DNA of 64,000 bases from Chryseobacterium sp. T16E-39 (lineage in GTDB: Bacteria > Bacteroidota > Bacteroidia > Flavobacteriales > Weeksellaceae), in NCBI RefSeq assembly GCF_002216065.1, contig NZ_CP022282.1, positions 1 through 64,000 of the forward strand, in the 5' to 3' direction. Shown one piece after another: positions 1-8,266 of this stretch. The position numbers and the translations under genes were made by a program. The notes under the pieces are model-generated. The model searched no databases. It worked only from the letters and a program-made list of their open reading frames with translations, and had not been told where the DNA came from. Every line of letters starts with the position of its first letter. Position 1 is the first letter of the stretch.

Positions 1-1455
1 ATGGATGAAAATTTAATGATGATATGGCAGAAGTGCCTTCAGTTTATGCGCGATAATCTCAACGCAGCTGAAGACAATTCTGATTTGAAAAAGCTTGAAA
101 AATCTTTCGACTTGTTGTTCGATAAAGTGCAGCCAATTTCTTTGGTTGACAACAATCTTACACTAATGGTACCTAGTGATTTTTACAAAGAATATATTGA
201 GGATAATTACTTGTCTCTACTTTCTGCTGCCCTGAAGAAAAATATAGGAAAAGGAGTAAAATTATGGTATTCTGTAATGGAAAATAAACCTAACGGTTTA
301 GAAAAGCCTGTTACAATGAATATGAAAGGGAAAAGCGTACCAACTCCTAAAGTTCAGGAAACAATGCCTCAAGGTTTTTCATCTAATATTGTTAATCCTT
401 TTGTCGTTCCTGGAATCAAAAAAGTAAATATTGATTCTAATTTGAAATCTGATTTTTCCTTTGATAACTATGTAGAAGGAGAAAGCAATAAATTTGCAGC
501 AACAGTAGCAAGATCTATTGCAAAAAGACCGGGAGCAACAGCTTTTAATCCATTGTTCTTATATGGAGGATATGGAGTAGGTAAGACACACTTGGGACAA
601 GCAGTAGGATTGGAAGTTAAAAGCCAGTTTCCTGATAAAGTTGTTCTTTATTTATCTTCTGAAAAATTTATACAGCAATTTATTTCAGCAGCAAAAGCAC
701 ATAAACAAACTGAATTTGCTAACTTTTACCAAATGGTAGATGTTTTAATTATAGATGATATTCAGTTTCTTTCCGGCAAATCAGCTACTCAAGATAGCTT
801 CTTCCATATTTTTGATTATTTACATCAGAATGGAAAACAGATTATCCTGACTTCTGATAAAGCTCCTGTGGATATTATGGATATCCAGGACAGAATTGTT
901 TCCCGTTTCAAATGGGGACTTTCTGCAGAGATCAAATCTCCGGATCTTGATACCAGAAGAAAGATCATTGTAGATAAACTAAGCAGAGATGGGATAGTTT
1001 TAACCGAAGATATGCTTGATTTCTTAGCTGCTGAGGCTAAGACTAACGTAAGAGAGCTAATTGGAGTAATCAATTCAGTAATTGCCTACTCGACAATCTA
1101 TAAATCTGATTTAAGTCTTGAATTATTAAAGGATACCATTAATAAGATTGCTGCTAATCAGAAAAAAATCATCAATATTCCTTATATTCAGGAGATTGTG
1201 TGTGATTATTTTGGAATCAAAAGAGAGCAGTTGCTATCTAAAACAAGAAAAAGAGAGATCGCACTTCCAAGACAGTTGGCCATGTATTTTGCAAAAGAAT
1301 TTACCAACGCTACTTTCACAAAAATTGGTGAGGAAATGGGAGGTAAAGATCATTCCACAGTAATGTACGCTTGTGAAACGATAAAAGATGTTTCCAAGAT
1401 CGATAAAGAAGTTAAAAAGTACGTAAAAGAACTTACGGAAAGGATCAAGCACTAA
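1..1455 (+). CDS. dnaA: Chromosomal replication initiator protein DnaA
   Basis: DnaA binds DnaA boxes at the origin, melts it and helps load the replicative helicase. The 484-residue protein has the family order: an N-terminal interaction domain (about 1-90), a variable linker, an AAA+ domain with Walker A GGYGVGKTH at 189-197 and Walker B VLIIDDIQF near 248-256, and a C-terminal helix-turn-helix carrying the DnaA signature GGKDHSTV near 447. Length and motifs are complete, so the gene looks functional. The window starts on its ATG, so its promoter and any upstream origin are outside view. No DnaA-box cluster was noticed downstream. A terminator-like hairpin follows the stop codon. Confidence 0.98.
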   Translation: MDENLMMIWQKCLQFMRDNLNAAEDNSDLKKLEKSFDLLFDKVQPISLVDNNLTLMVPSDFYKEYIEDNYLSLLSAALKKNIGKGVKLWYSVMENKPNGLEKPVTMNMKGKSVPTPKVQETMPQGFSSNIVNPFVVPGIKKVNIDSNLKSDFSFDNYVEGESNKFAATVARSIAKRPGATAFNPLFLYGGYGVGKTHLGQAVGLEVKSQFPDKVVLYLSSEKFIQQFISAAKAHKQTEFANFYQMVDVLIIDDIQFLSGKSATQDSFFHIFDYLHQNGKQIILTSDKAPVDIMDIQDRIVSRFKWGLSAEIKSPDLDTRRKIIVDKLSRDGIVLTEDMLDFLAAEAKTNVRELIGVINSVIAYSTIYKSDLSLELLKDTINKIAANQKKIINIPYIQEIVCDYFGIKREQLLSKTRKREIALPRQLAMYFAKEFTNATFTKIGEEMGGKDHSTVMYACETIKDVSKIDKEVKKYVKELTERIKH

Positions 1456-1479
1456 AATAATTTAATTTTACAATAAAAG

Positions 1480-1516
1480 AAAATGAAGGATAGAAATTAT
1501 TCTTCATTTTTTGTTT
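1480..1516 (+). terminator. Intrinsic terminator after dnaA
   Basis: A 9-bp perfect stem, AAAATGAAG (1480-1488) with CTTCATTTT (1502-1510), closes a 13-nt loop and runs into T's. It lies 25 nt after the dnaA stop. Confidence 0.65.
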
Positions 1517-1523
1517 AATTTTG
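1516..1523 (+). promoter_or_regulatory. Candidate -7 promoter box of the phosphatase operon
   Basis: TAATTTTG fits the Bacteroidetes -7 consensus TAnnTTTG, 37 nt before the ATG at 1561 and just behind the dnaA terminator. No clear TTG is seen at the -33 position, so this is moderate evidence. Confidence 0.45.
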
Positions 1524-1560
1524 GTAGAAAGGTTAGTTTTTAATTGATACAATTATTCAC

Positions 1561-2010
1561 ATGAAAATATTGATGGTATGTCTGGGGAACATATGCAGGA
1601 GCCCTTTAGCAGAGGGAATTATGAAAGAGAAGCTTCCTTCTGGTTTTTTAGTGGATTCTGCAGGAACGATTTCAATGCATGAAGGGGAGCATCCGGACAA
1701 ACGGGCAATAAAGACAGCTACCAATCATGGAATTGATATTTCAAAACAGAGATCAAGACCCATTACAAGTGCTGATTTTGAAAAATTTGATAAAATATAT
1801 TGTATGGATATTGATATTTATAGTGATGTCATTTCAAAAACTAAAAATGAAGCGCAGAGACAAAAAGTCTTTTTGTTTTTAGAAGCAGCAGGCAATCATC
1901 AGAATGCGGAAGTTCCTGATCCTTATTGGGGAGATATGAATGATTTTGAAGATGTTTATCAACTTTTAGATGATGCATGCAATATAATACGAAATCAAAT
2001 TTTAAAATAA
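1561..2010 (+). CDS. Low-molecular-weight protein-tyrosine phosphatase
   Basis: Cytosolic phosphatase of the LMW-PTP/arsenate reductase fold. The P-loop CLGNICRS (C7 to R13, the C-X5-R signature) is at the N-terminus, and the general-acid loop VPDPYWGD lies near residue 120. At 149 residues the length is typical. The natural substrate cannot be read from the sequence; relatives act on phosphotyrosine in proteins, often linked to exopolysaccharide synthesis. It heads a tight operon: the next gene starts 1 nt after its stop, and the one after that follows within 4 nt. Confidence 0.93.
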   Translation: MKILMVCLGNICRSPLAEGIMKEKLPSGFLVDSAGTISMHEGEHPDKRAIKTATNHGIDISKQRSRPITSADFEKFDKIYCMDIDIYSDVISKTKNEAQRQKVFLFLEAAGNHQNAEVPDPYWGDMNDFEDVYQLLDDACNIIRNQILK

Positions 2011-2011
2011 T

Positions 2012-2512
2012 ATGAAATATTTTTTTTTACTATTTATTCTTATGGGTACTCTTTCTTTTTCTCAGACTAAGGATGAGGTTGCCATTCGAAAAGTAATGGA
2101 TGATTTTATGGGCTGTATTAAAACTGGGGATGAAGTGAAATACCTTTCCTTATTTCAGGAACCTGTTCTCTGGACTGGTGTTTATGCTGATCGTACACAA
2201 GTAAAACGTTTAGAAAAAAATCCTAAAGCTGACAGTCATTTTGCTGATGATTACAAAACATTTATCAAAGGATTTAAAGATGATAAGTCAGAAGAAAAAT
2301 TTGATAATATTAAAATTATTGAAGATGGATCAATCGCTTCAGCCAATTTTGACTATAGTTTCTGGTATGATGGAAAAATGAGCAATTGGGGAAAAGAGAT
2401 ATGGACCCTAATGAAAATTAATGGTTCGTGGAAAATTACTTCGGTAACATTTTCAATGGACCTGACAAAATATTTCCCACAACCTTCACTCAAAGAAAGA
2501 ACCCAAAAATAA
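2012..2512 (+). CDS. Secreted NTF2-like (SnoaL/DUF4440-type) protein
   Basis: A 166-residue protein with a signal peptide of about 18 residues (MKYFFLLF...SFSQ). The rest resembles the NTF2/SnoaL-like alpha+beta barrel: an early helix (DEVAIRKVMDDFMGCIKTGD), a LFQEPVLWTG strand region, and a late GKEIWTLMKINGSWKI strand typical of DUF4440-type proteins. No catalytic residues can be assigned, and no function is claimed beyond a likely ligand-binding or enzyme-like pocket outside the cytoplasm. It is translationally linked to the phosphatase upstream (1-nt gap) and to the methylase downstream (4-nt gap). A second secreted NTF2-like protein occurs at 24358 in the starch locus. Confidence 0.8.
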   Translation: MKYFFLLFILMGTLSFSQTKDEVAIRKVMDDFMGCIKTGDEVKYLSLFQEPVLWTGVYADRTQVKRLEKNPKADSHFADDYKTFIKGFKDDKSEEKFDNIKIIEDGSIASANFDYSFWYDGKMSNWGKEIWTLMKINGSWKITSVTFSMDLTKYFPQPSLKERTQK

Positions 2513-2516
2513 AAGA

Positions 2517-3215
2517 ATGCTTTTTTTACTTCCAGCCTATTTATCAGAAAATACACCTCTTACCCATTTTTCACCAGTTATGAATGATTATATCATGCAG
2601 ACTGATTATTTTTTTGTGGAAAATGAAAAGACCGCCCGAAAAGTCATTAAATTTTTTGCACCTGAAAAAAAACAGGCAGATCTTAAACTTTTTTTATTAG
2701 ATAAATACACTGAAAATGCTGATATCAAAGAAGCTCAGGAATTGATGTTAAAAGGTCAGGATTTTGGATTGCTTTCTGAAGCAGGGCTCCCATGTATAGC
2801 TGATCCTGGAAACCTTATTGTAAAATGGTGTCATGAGAAAAATATTAGAGTAATCCCTATTTCAGGGCCATCTTCTATTATTCTGGCTTTGATTTCAAGT
2901 GGATTCAATGGTCAGGAATTTTCTTTTAACGGATATCTTCCAATCGATAAAGGAGAAAAAAAGAAACAGATTTTACATTTAGAAAGCTTAGTGCAGAAAA
3001 CAGGGTTTTCTCAGATTTTTATGGAAACACCTTACCGGAATAATCCTCTTTTTGAAGATTTGTGTAAATTCTTATCACCTAATACAAAACTGTGTATTGC
3101 AGCTAATATCAATGATCCGGAACATGAATTTATCCGGACAAAAACCATTAAAGATTGGCAGAAACAAAAACCAGAGCTTCATAAAATACCAGCTGTTTTT
3201 GTGCTTGGCAAATAA
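2517..3215 (+). CDS. SAM-dependent methyltransferase, RsmI/tetrapyrrole methylase family
   Basis: The 232-residue protein belongs to the tetrapyrrole (corrin/porphyrin) methylase fold. GLLSEAGLPCIADPG (about 80-95) corresponds to the conserved SDAGxPxISDPG loop of RsmI-like enzymes, and VIPISGPSSIILALISSG follows as the second SAM-site motif. RsmI 2'-O-methylates C1402 of 16S rRNA, but this protein is shorter and more divergent than E. coli RsmI and is one of the RsmI-like paralogues common in Bacteroidetes, so the substrate is uncertain. It closes a three-gene operon. The ATG at 2517 follows the preceding stop by 4 nt. Confidence 0.85.
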   Translation: MLFLLPAYLSENTPLTHFSPVMNDYIMQTDYFFVENEKTARKVIKFFAPEKKQADLKLFLLDKYTENADIKEAQELMLKGQDFGLLSEAGLPCIADPGNLIVKWCHEKNIRVIPISGPSSIILALISSGFNGQEFSFNGYLPIDKGEKKKQILHLESLVQKTGFSQIFMETPYRNNPLFEDLCKFLSPNTKLCIAANINDPEHEFIRTKTIKDWQKQKPELHKIPAVFVLGK

Positions 3216-3250
3216 TTGTCTTTGCGATCCGTATGGCGAAGCAATCTCAA
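3216..3250. repeat. Degenerate copy of the TCATTGCG-type intergenic repeat
   Basis: The stretch reads TTGTCTTTGCG...GGCGAAGCAATCTCAA and resembles the dispersed element seen better at 11322 and 12162 (GTCATTGCG...AAGTGAA...CAATCTC). It sits directly behind a stop codon, as the others do. Confidence 0.5.
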
Positions 3251-3297
3251 AAAGAAAGAACTTTTTATAGAACGATGGGAGACCATTGGATCAATAA

Positions 3298-3328
3298 AAA
3301 TCCGGATATGAATTTCATATCCGGATTT
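3298..3328. terminator. Bidirectional terminator between converging genes
   Basis: A 14-bp perfect stem (AAATCCGGATATGA with TCATATCCGGATTT) with a 3-nt loop, flanked by A's on the left and TGTTTT on the right. It lies between the methylase stop (3215) and the DUF4349 gene stop (3332) and can serve both strands. Confidence 0.85.
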
Positions 3329-3331
3329 GTT

Positions 3332-4204
3332 TTATTTTTTTCTTCTTCCTTTCCATTTTCTCCATAAGAACACGATTAAAGGAATTACTAAAAAGAATGG
3401 CCAAAAAGAGATAATGCCCAATATGAAAGCGATAAAACTATTCCAGCCTTCAGTAATAGAATCTCCAAAACGGTTTCCGAACCCTATTTTTGAGGTAGCA
3501 GAACTTCTTACTTTCTCCTTATATAAATTTAAATTTAAAGTACTGTAATTAACTCTGTCATCAATGAAACGAAGCTTCCCTTCGGCTACATCGATCTCAT
3601 CTTCTAAACCACGTATTTTTTCCTGAATTTCAAGCATATCTTTTGTGTTAGAAGCTCTTTTAAGTAAATCGCGATACTTTTCAAGATAGATTTTCTTATT
3701 GGCAAGCTTTATGGAAACGTCGGTATATTCTTCAGTTACATCCTGGGAAGAGATGTTTTTTGACAATACCGAGCCTATTCCGTTAGAAAAAGAATTAACA
3801 AGAGCATCGAAATTTTTATGAGGAACACGTATTGTTAATTCTAGATTTTCATCAACATCGGAGTTTCGAAAATCTTCAGTCTGGATATAAGCATTATTTT
3901 TCTTTAAGATTTCAGCCGCCTGAATTTGGGATTTTTTAATATCTCCTACCTGAATACGCAAATCTCCATTCTTTATAATTTTCTTAGAAATAGTATCTGT
4001 TTTTTTTGAAAGATTTTTTTGCGTTGGTTCTTGAAGTGCTGGCGGAGGCGGAGGTGGTGGTTCGTTTTCTGTTGAAGTAATATTTTTATCTTCTTGCATT
4101 ACTTCTAAGAGATCCGCCTTAACCTCATGGCTCACTTTCTCATTAGATTTACTACAATGCACAACAATGACTAAACAAAATAGAAGTAGAATTAATTTTT
4201 TCAT
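3332..4204 (-). CDS. DUF4349 lipoprotein with C-terminal membrane anchor
   Basis: Starting at the internal ATG at 4204 gives 290 residues beginning MKKLILLLFCLVIVVHCSKS, a lipoprotein signal with lipobox VVHC; the longer reading from 4237 would add 11 residues before it. A proline-rich stretch (EPPPPPPPALQEP) follows. Then comes the DUF4349 region, with NGDLRIQVGDIKKSQIQA and VPHKNFDALVNSF, a predicted coiled coil rich in K/E (LEIQEKIRGLEDEIDVAEGK), and a C-terminal hydrophobic helix followed by WRKWKGRRKK. No enzymatic function is known for this family. It is most likely an envelope protein anchored at both ends. It converges with the methylase gene across a shared terminator. Confidence 0.85.
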   Translation of the reverse strand: MKKLILLLFCLVIVVHCSKSNEKVSHEVKADLLEVMQEDKNITSTENEPPPPPPPALQEPTQKNLSKKTDTISKKIIKNGDLRIQVGDIKKSQIQAAEILKKNNAYIQTEDFRNSDVDENLELTIRVPHKNFDALVNSFSNGIGSVLSKNISSQDVTEEYTDVSIKLANKKIYLEKYRDLLKRASNTKDMLEIQEKIRGLEDEIDVAEGKLRFIDDRVNYSTLNLNLYKEKVRSSATSKIGFGNRFGDSITEGWNSFIAFILGIISFWPFFLVIPLIVFLWRKWKGRRKK

Positions 4205-4263
4205 AAATGATTTTGAATGAATGTTATCAAAAATCATGCTTGAGTATAAGAAATGGTTAAAAA

Positions 4264-4737
4264 TTAATATCTTATCCCCGTTTTCTTTAAGATAAATGTT
4301 AAAAGCCAGACAGGTCCAATTAAAAGAAACTTAAGATCTTTTAAAAAAGGTGGCTTTTTACCTTCAATTTGATGTCCGAAAAAACGTAAAATCCAGGTGG
4401 CAGCAAACAGAGATAAGTAAATAATCCATGCACTGTTCCAAAAATTAATATTAACGGTATATACTAACCGTTCCATCAGAAGCATTATAATGAGCATTAT
4501 AATGCTGATCAGTAATGATAGCCGAAGGTAAAATACCGTAATCAGAGCTACTGCGATGGTGCTTATAATACTGATGCAGCCAAAATAGGGTGAACACATA
4601 TGGGGTGACGGAATAAGAGAAATAAAACCTAAAATAGTCCAGAAAGTCAAAGGAACACATATCCAATGAATGAATTTGTTCGTTTTGTTTTGGTGACTTT
4701 TACAATATTCTGCAAAGAACAGGTCTATTTTTCTCAT
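4264..4737 (-). CDS. DUF962/Mpo1-like membrane protein
   Basis: A 157-residue protein with the N-terminal signature of the DUF962 (YGL010w/Mpo1) family: FFAEYCKSHQNKTNKFIHWICVPL, holding the conserved H..N..HWI..P pattern. Four hydrophobic segments follow, and the C-terminal part has FFGHQIEGKKPPFL, matching the conserved GH..xEG..P motif. In yeast Mpo1 is an iron-dependent dioxygenase for 2-hydroxy fatty acids and these histidines bind the metal; the same activity here is only inferred. It is divergent from the AraC regulator and separated from it by 71 bp. Confidence 0.85.
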   Translation of the reverse strand: MRKIDLFFAEYCKSHQNKTNKFIHWICVPLTFWTILGFISLIPSPHMCSPYFGCISIISTIAVALITVFYLRLSLLISIIMLIIMLLMERLVYTVNINFWNSAWIIYLSLFAATWILRFFGHQIEGKKPPFLKDLKFLLIGPVWLLTFILKKTGIRY

Positions 4738-4773
4738 GCTAAGGAATTATGACAATACTAAATTAATAAAATT

Positions 4774-4804
4774 TTGCAACCGTCCAAGAGATTGAATAAA
4801 TTTG
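4774..4804 (+). promoter_or_regulatory. Promoter of the AraC gene, leaderless type
   Basis: TTG (4774-4776), a 20-nt spacer, then TAAATTTG (4797-4804) match the Bacteroidetes sigma consensus TTG-N19-21-TAnnTTTG. Only 4 nt (CGTT) separate the box from the ATG at 4809, so transcription should begin at or next to the start codon. Confidence 0.75.
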
Positions 4805-4808
4805 CGTT

Positions 4809-5654
4809 ATGTCTGTCTTAGAAAAATTTGGTGTAGAAATTTTCACACAACATAATATTTTCGAGAGAATCTCTACTGAAAAGCCTTTCCGTCCTGATAA
4901 TCCTGCGTTTATTTTTGTGAAAACAGGAACGATAAAGATTCGTCAACATTTTAGAGATCTGGAGCTTAGTCCGAATATGTTTATGGTAACTGATCCACAA
5001 ACAGTGTATGAAATGATATCTGTAAGTGATGACTTTCAATCCAGGATGGTTTCTTACAAAAGAGAGTTTATATCTGCTCTGTCCCTCAAGTTTAATCGTT
5101 TAATAGGATACCGGTATTTCAGACAGCAAATGAACAAAGGAGTTCCCTTTAAACAGGATGAAATGGAGGTGGTATGGAAAAGTGTCAACTTCCTTAAATA
5201 CATATTAGATTCTGACACAGAAATGATGTATAAAAAAGAAATGGTAGAGCATTTATTTTCTGTTTTCTGCTACCAGATGGCGGGAATTATTTCTAAGGAA
5301 GACAGTAATTCACTCGGGCAAATGTCCAGACAGGAAGAAATTGTTTTTATTTTTTTAACTGATCTTGCCGAGCATCATAATACCCAAAGGACAGTGGAGT
5401 TTTATGCCGGAAGACAATCTATTACAACCAGACATCTTTCCTCGGTGGTTAAGATGATTACGGGAAAGTCTGCGAGTCATATTATCGCGACCATTGTTCT
5501 CAATGAAGCGAAAGTTCTTTTAAACTCTTCCAGCAGGCCGGTTTCAGAAATATCATCGATGCTTGGATTCAGTGATCAATACTCATTTTCTCATTTTTTC
5601 AAGAAACATCTGGCAGTAAGTCCAAGCCAATACAGAAATCAATTTGAAGGGTAA
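4809..5654 (+). CDS. AraC-family transcriptional regulator
   Basis: 281 residues: an N-terminal cupin-like sensing region (about 1-150, with NPAFIFVKTGTIKIRQHF) and a C-terminal pair of helix-turn-helices (about 180-280). The second HTH shows the family signature VSEISSMLGFSDQYSFSHFFKKHLAVSPSQYR. It lies 88 bp upstream of, and codirectional with, the TolC-HlyD-MFS export genes, so it is probably their activator; the inducer is unknown. Its own promoter is of the leaderless type, which fixes the ATG at 4809. Confidence 0.92.
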   Translation: MSVLEKFGVEIFTQHNIFERISTEKPFRPDNPAFIFVKTGTIKIRQHFRDLELSPNMFMVTDPQTVYEMISVSDDFQSRMVSYKREFISALSLKFNRLIGYRYFRQQMNKGVPFKQDEMEVVWKSVNFLKYILDSDTEMMYKKEMVEHLFSVFCYQMAGIISKEDSNSLGQMSRQEEIVFIFLTDLAEHHNTQRTVEFYAGRQSITTRHLSSVVKMITGKSASHIIATIVLNEAKVLLNSSSRPVSEISSMLGFSDQYSFSHFFKKHLAVSPSQYRNQFEG

Positions 5655-5683
5655 ATCCTACATTTGAACATCTTTTTCCAATT

Positions 5684-5701
5684 ATCAAACATTTGTTTGA
5701 T
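5684..5701. promoter_or_regulatory. Inverted-repeat operator candidate before the export operon
   Basis: Arms ATCAAACA and TGTTTGAT (8 bp, perfect) are separated by 2 bp. The site covers the -33 TTG at 5693-5695 of the exporter promoter. A regulator binding here would compete with or contact RNA polymerase. The AraC protein encoded just upstream is the obvious candidate, though AraC sites are more often direct repeats. Confidence 0.5.
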
Positions 5702-5722
5702 TTCTTTGTCGCCGTAACTTTG
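5693..5722 (+). promoter_or_regulatory. Promoter of the tolC-hlyD-MFS operon
   Basis: TTG (5693-5695), 19 nt, TAACTTTG (5715-5722), 20 nt before the ATG at 5743. Both boxes and the spacing match the Bacteroidetes housekeeping consensus. Confidence 0.75.
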
Positions 5723-5742
5723 CCTTTGTAAAACAAGGTAAA

Positions 5743-7053
5743 ATGATAAACAAGGTAAAAACAGCACTATCAGTATTGATAGCTATATTCCCTGCGCTGT
5801 TTTTTGCGCAGGAAGTCAGACAAATGACGGCAAATGAGATTGCTGAACTCGCAATTCAGAATCATCAGCAGTTAAAAGTTTCAGCTCATAATATCAATAT
5901 AGCGAAACAACAAACAGATATTACCAAGCTTCAAAAGCTACCCAATATCACCGCATCAACAAGTCAGTTTTATTTGGGTAATGCAGTAGCAATTGATAAA
6001 GATTTTTCCAATTCTACCTCTATTCCCATGCCTCACTATGGAAGTTCTTATGCAGTACAGGCTACACAACTGATATTCAAAGGAGGTTTGGTAAATAAGT
6101 CTATTGAAATGGCAGGATTGCGTGAGCAGCTTTCCGAGCTTGATCTCGAAAAGAATAAGCAGGAGGTCAAAATTCTCGTCATATCCAATTACTTAGATGT
6201 ATACAAGATCCTTAACCAGGAGTCCGTTTTTCAAAACAATAAAAAACTTGCCCAGGAACGTTTAAAGAATATTCAAAAGTTCTATCAGCAGGGTATGGTG
6301 ACGAGAAATGAAGTCATTCGTGGTGAATTAGCCATCAAAAATTTGGATCAGGGAATCTTAACGCTTGTCAATAATCGGAAGATCCTCAATTATAACCTGA
6401 ATATTGCCTTGGGATTACCAGACGGTACAGAAATTATCCCCATTGAAAGTTTAACCAATAAAGAAGCAGGCATTGGAATGGATTATTATATGGACTTAGC
6501 TCACAACAGTAATCCGCAATTGAAATCTGCAAAAAAGAATATTGACCTTGCCGATAAAAATGTAGAGATCATAAAAACTGATCAGCTTCCTACATTATCA
6601 GGTTTTGGAGGTTATACGTTACAGCGCCCTATTACCACAAGAAGTCCTGTTTTGGATATGTATTCAGGAGGATGGCAGGCCGGAGTTTCTTTAAGCTATA
6701 ATATCGATAATCTTTATAAAACCAAGGAACGGATAAAGCTTGGAGAGATGCAGAAAGTGCAGGCCGGAGATGCCATGACTCTCACACAGCAGAATGTAGA
6801 TATGGGAGTAAATGCTGCTTACGTAAAATACCAGGAATCTATCCAGCAGGCTGATATCTTGAATGATGCTAAACAATTAGCAGAAGAAAACTATAAGATC
6901 ACAGAAGCTAAATACTTAAATCAGCTTGCTGTACAGGCAGAAATGATCGATGCACAAAATCAGAAACTACAATCGGAGCTGGATTTTGCCAACGCGGAGA
7001 TCAATGTGTTATATCAATATTATAATCTTTTAAAATCAACAGGAACCCTTTAA
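5743..7053 (+). CDS. TolC-family outer membrane efflux protein
   Basis: The 436-residue protein has a signal peptide (to about residue 22, ...PALFFAQ). Two outer-membrane-efflux repeats follow, rich in long amphipathic helices (NEIAELAIQNHQQLKVSAHNINIAKQQ at the start; QQADILNDAKQLAEENYKITEAKY near the end). It should form the trimeric outer-membrane channel of a tripartite exporter. The adaptor (7078) and inner-membrane MFS pump (8267) follow in the same direction with short gaps, so all three parts are encoded together under the promoter at 5693-5722. Confidence 0.93.
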   Translation: MINKVKTALSVLIAIFPALFFAQEVRQMTANEIAELAIQNHQQLKVSAHNINIAKQQTDITKLQKLPNITASTSQFYLGNAVAIDKDFSNSTSIPMPHYGSSYAVQATQLIFKGGLVNKSIEMAGLREQLSELDLEKNKQEVKILVISNYLDVYKILNQESVFQNNKKLAQERLKNIQKFYQQGMVTRNEVIRGELAIKNLDQGILTLVNNRKILNYNLNIALGLPDGTEIIPIESLTNKEAGIGMDYYMDLAHNSNPQLKSAKKNIDLADKNVEIIKTDQLPTLSGFGGYTLQRPITTRSPVLDMYSGGWQAGVSLSYNIDNLYKTKERIKLGEMQKVQAGDAMTLTQQNVDMGVNAAYVKYQESIQQADILNDAKQLAEENYKITEAKYLNQLAVQAEMIDAQNQKLQSELDFANAEINVLYQYYNLLKSTGTL

Positions 7054-7077
7054 TTTTTAAAACTGAAAGACAAGATA

Positions 7078-8193
7078 ATGGAAAACAAGGAACAACAAAA
7101 TATAGACTCTACTCCCGCTACACCAAGTGCAGGAGCTAAGAAAAAAGAGGCTAGAAAAAATAAGATACGTGCGATCATTTCTAATATTATCGTATTTCTG
7201 ATCATAGGTTTTGGACTATTCTGGCTGGTTAGGGAATATTTTCACATTGGAGATAAGAGCTATACGGAGGCTGCTCAGGTAGAGGAATTTATTAATCCCA
7301 TCAATACTAGGGTTTCAGCATATATAAAGGAAATAAAATTTATAGAACATCAACAGGTAAAAAAAGGAGATACGTTGGTGGTTTTAGATAAAAATGAAAT
7401 TATAACACAATTGGGACAAGCGGAAGCTGCCTATCAAAACGCCTTAGCACAACGATCTGCTACCAGTTCATCAGTTAATACTGTTTCCAATAATGTCAAT
7501 GTTATGGAGTCTAATATTGCGGGTGCAAAAGCAAGATTATGGAATGCAGAACAAAATCTGAATAGATATAAAAATCTTTTAGCTTCCGAAGCAGTTACCA
7601 GACAACAGTACGATCAGGTAAAAACGGAGTATGATGCGCAAAAAGCTGCTTATGAAACTTTAGTTAATCAGAAACAATCTGCTAACCTTTCTACTACAGA
7701 GGTTAAAAGCAGATTGGGAATCAATGATGCTGAAATTAAAAGGACAAAATCAGCTTTGGACATGGCCAGGATCAATCTTTCTTATACGGTGATCACTGCT
7801 CCTTATGATGGGATTATGGGGCGAAGAACAATTTCTGAGGGTCAGTTGATCCAGCCCGGACAACAGGTTGCAACGATTGTTTTAAATGGAGAAAAATGGG
7901 TGACAGCAAACTTTCTTGAAAGCCAGATGCCGAATATAAAAATCGGCGAAAAAATCACAATGTCGGCAGATGCTTTAGGAGGTAAAAAGTTTGAAGGAGT
8001 TGTTAAAGCGATCTCTGCAGCTACCGGATCCAGATATTCAAGTGTTCCAACGGATAACTCCACAGGTAACTTTATTAAGGTGCAGCAGAGAATCCCTGTA
8101 AGAATAGAATTTACCCGTTCCAACAAAAAAGAAGATGTGGATCAACTGAGTGCGGGAATGAACATGAATGTGAGTATTGACGGGAAAAATTGA
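7078..8193 (+). CDS. HlyD/EmrA-family membrane fusion protein
   Basis: 371 residues with a single N-terminal transmembrane helix (about 31-51), a biotinyl-lipoyl-like half motif (VSAYIKEIKFIEHQQVKKGDTLVVLDKNE, about 80-108), a long coiled coil of about 100 residues, then VITAPYDGIMGRRTISEGQLIQPGQ, the second lipoyl half, and a beta-barrel domain. This is the EmrA/HlyD adaptor that bridges an inner-membrane pump to TolC. It lies 24 nt after tolC and 73 nt before the MFS pump gene, which suggests an EmrAB-TolC-like exporter. Substrate is not readable from sequence; nearby iron genes raise siderophore export as a possibility. Confidence 0.93.
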   Translation: MENKEQQNIDSTPATPSAGAKKKEARKNKIRAIISNIIVFLIIGFGLFWLVREYFHIGDKSYTEAAQVEEFINPINTRVSAYIKEIKFIEHQQVKKGDTLVVLDKNEIITQLGQAEAAYQNALAQRSATSSSVNTVSNNVNVMESNIAGAKARLWNAEQNLNRYKNLLASEAVTRQQYDQVKTEYDAQKAAYETLVNQKQSANLSTTEVKSRLGINDAEIKRTKSALDMARINLSYTVITAPYDGIMGRRTISEGQLIQPGQQVATIVLNGEKWVTANFLESQMPNIKIGEKITMSADALGGKKFEGVVKAISAATGSRYSSVPTDNSTGNFIKVQQRIPVRIEFTRSNKKEDVDQLSAGMNMNVSIDGKN

Positions 8194-8203
8194 GATTCTA
8201 CCA

Positions 8204-8262
8204 ATCTTTAACTTTCCACTTTCAATTTTCCACTTTTAACTACTAACTAACAACTAGCAACA
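8204..8262. repeat. TTTCCACTTTCAATTTTCC-type filler repeat
   Basis: Low-complexity run of CTTTAACTTTCCACTTTCAA-like and ACTAACTAACAACTAG-like words. Bases 8218-8234 are the exact reverse complement of 48004-48020 (17 bp), showing a dispersed family. Related sequence also lies at 30720-30770. Confidence 0.6.
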
Positions 8263-8266
8263 AAAA

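Noticed and set aside
825-1073. Minus-strand reading frame of 82 codons inside dnaA
   Set aside because: It is wholly inside dnaA, has no promoter or family resemblance, and is a shadow frame.
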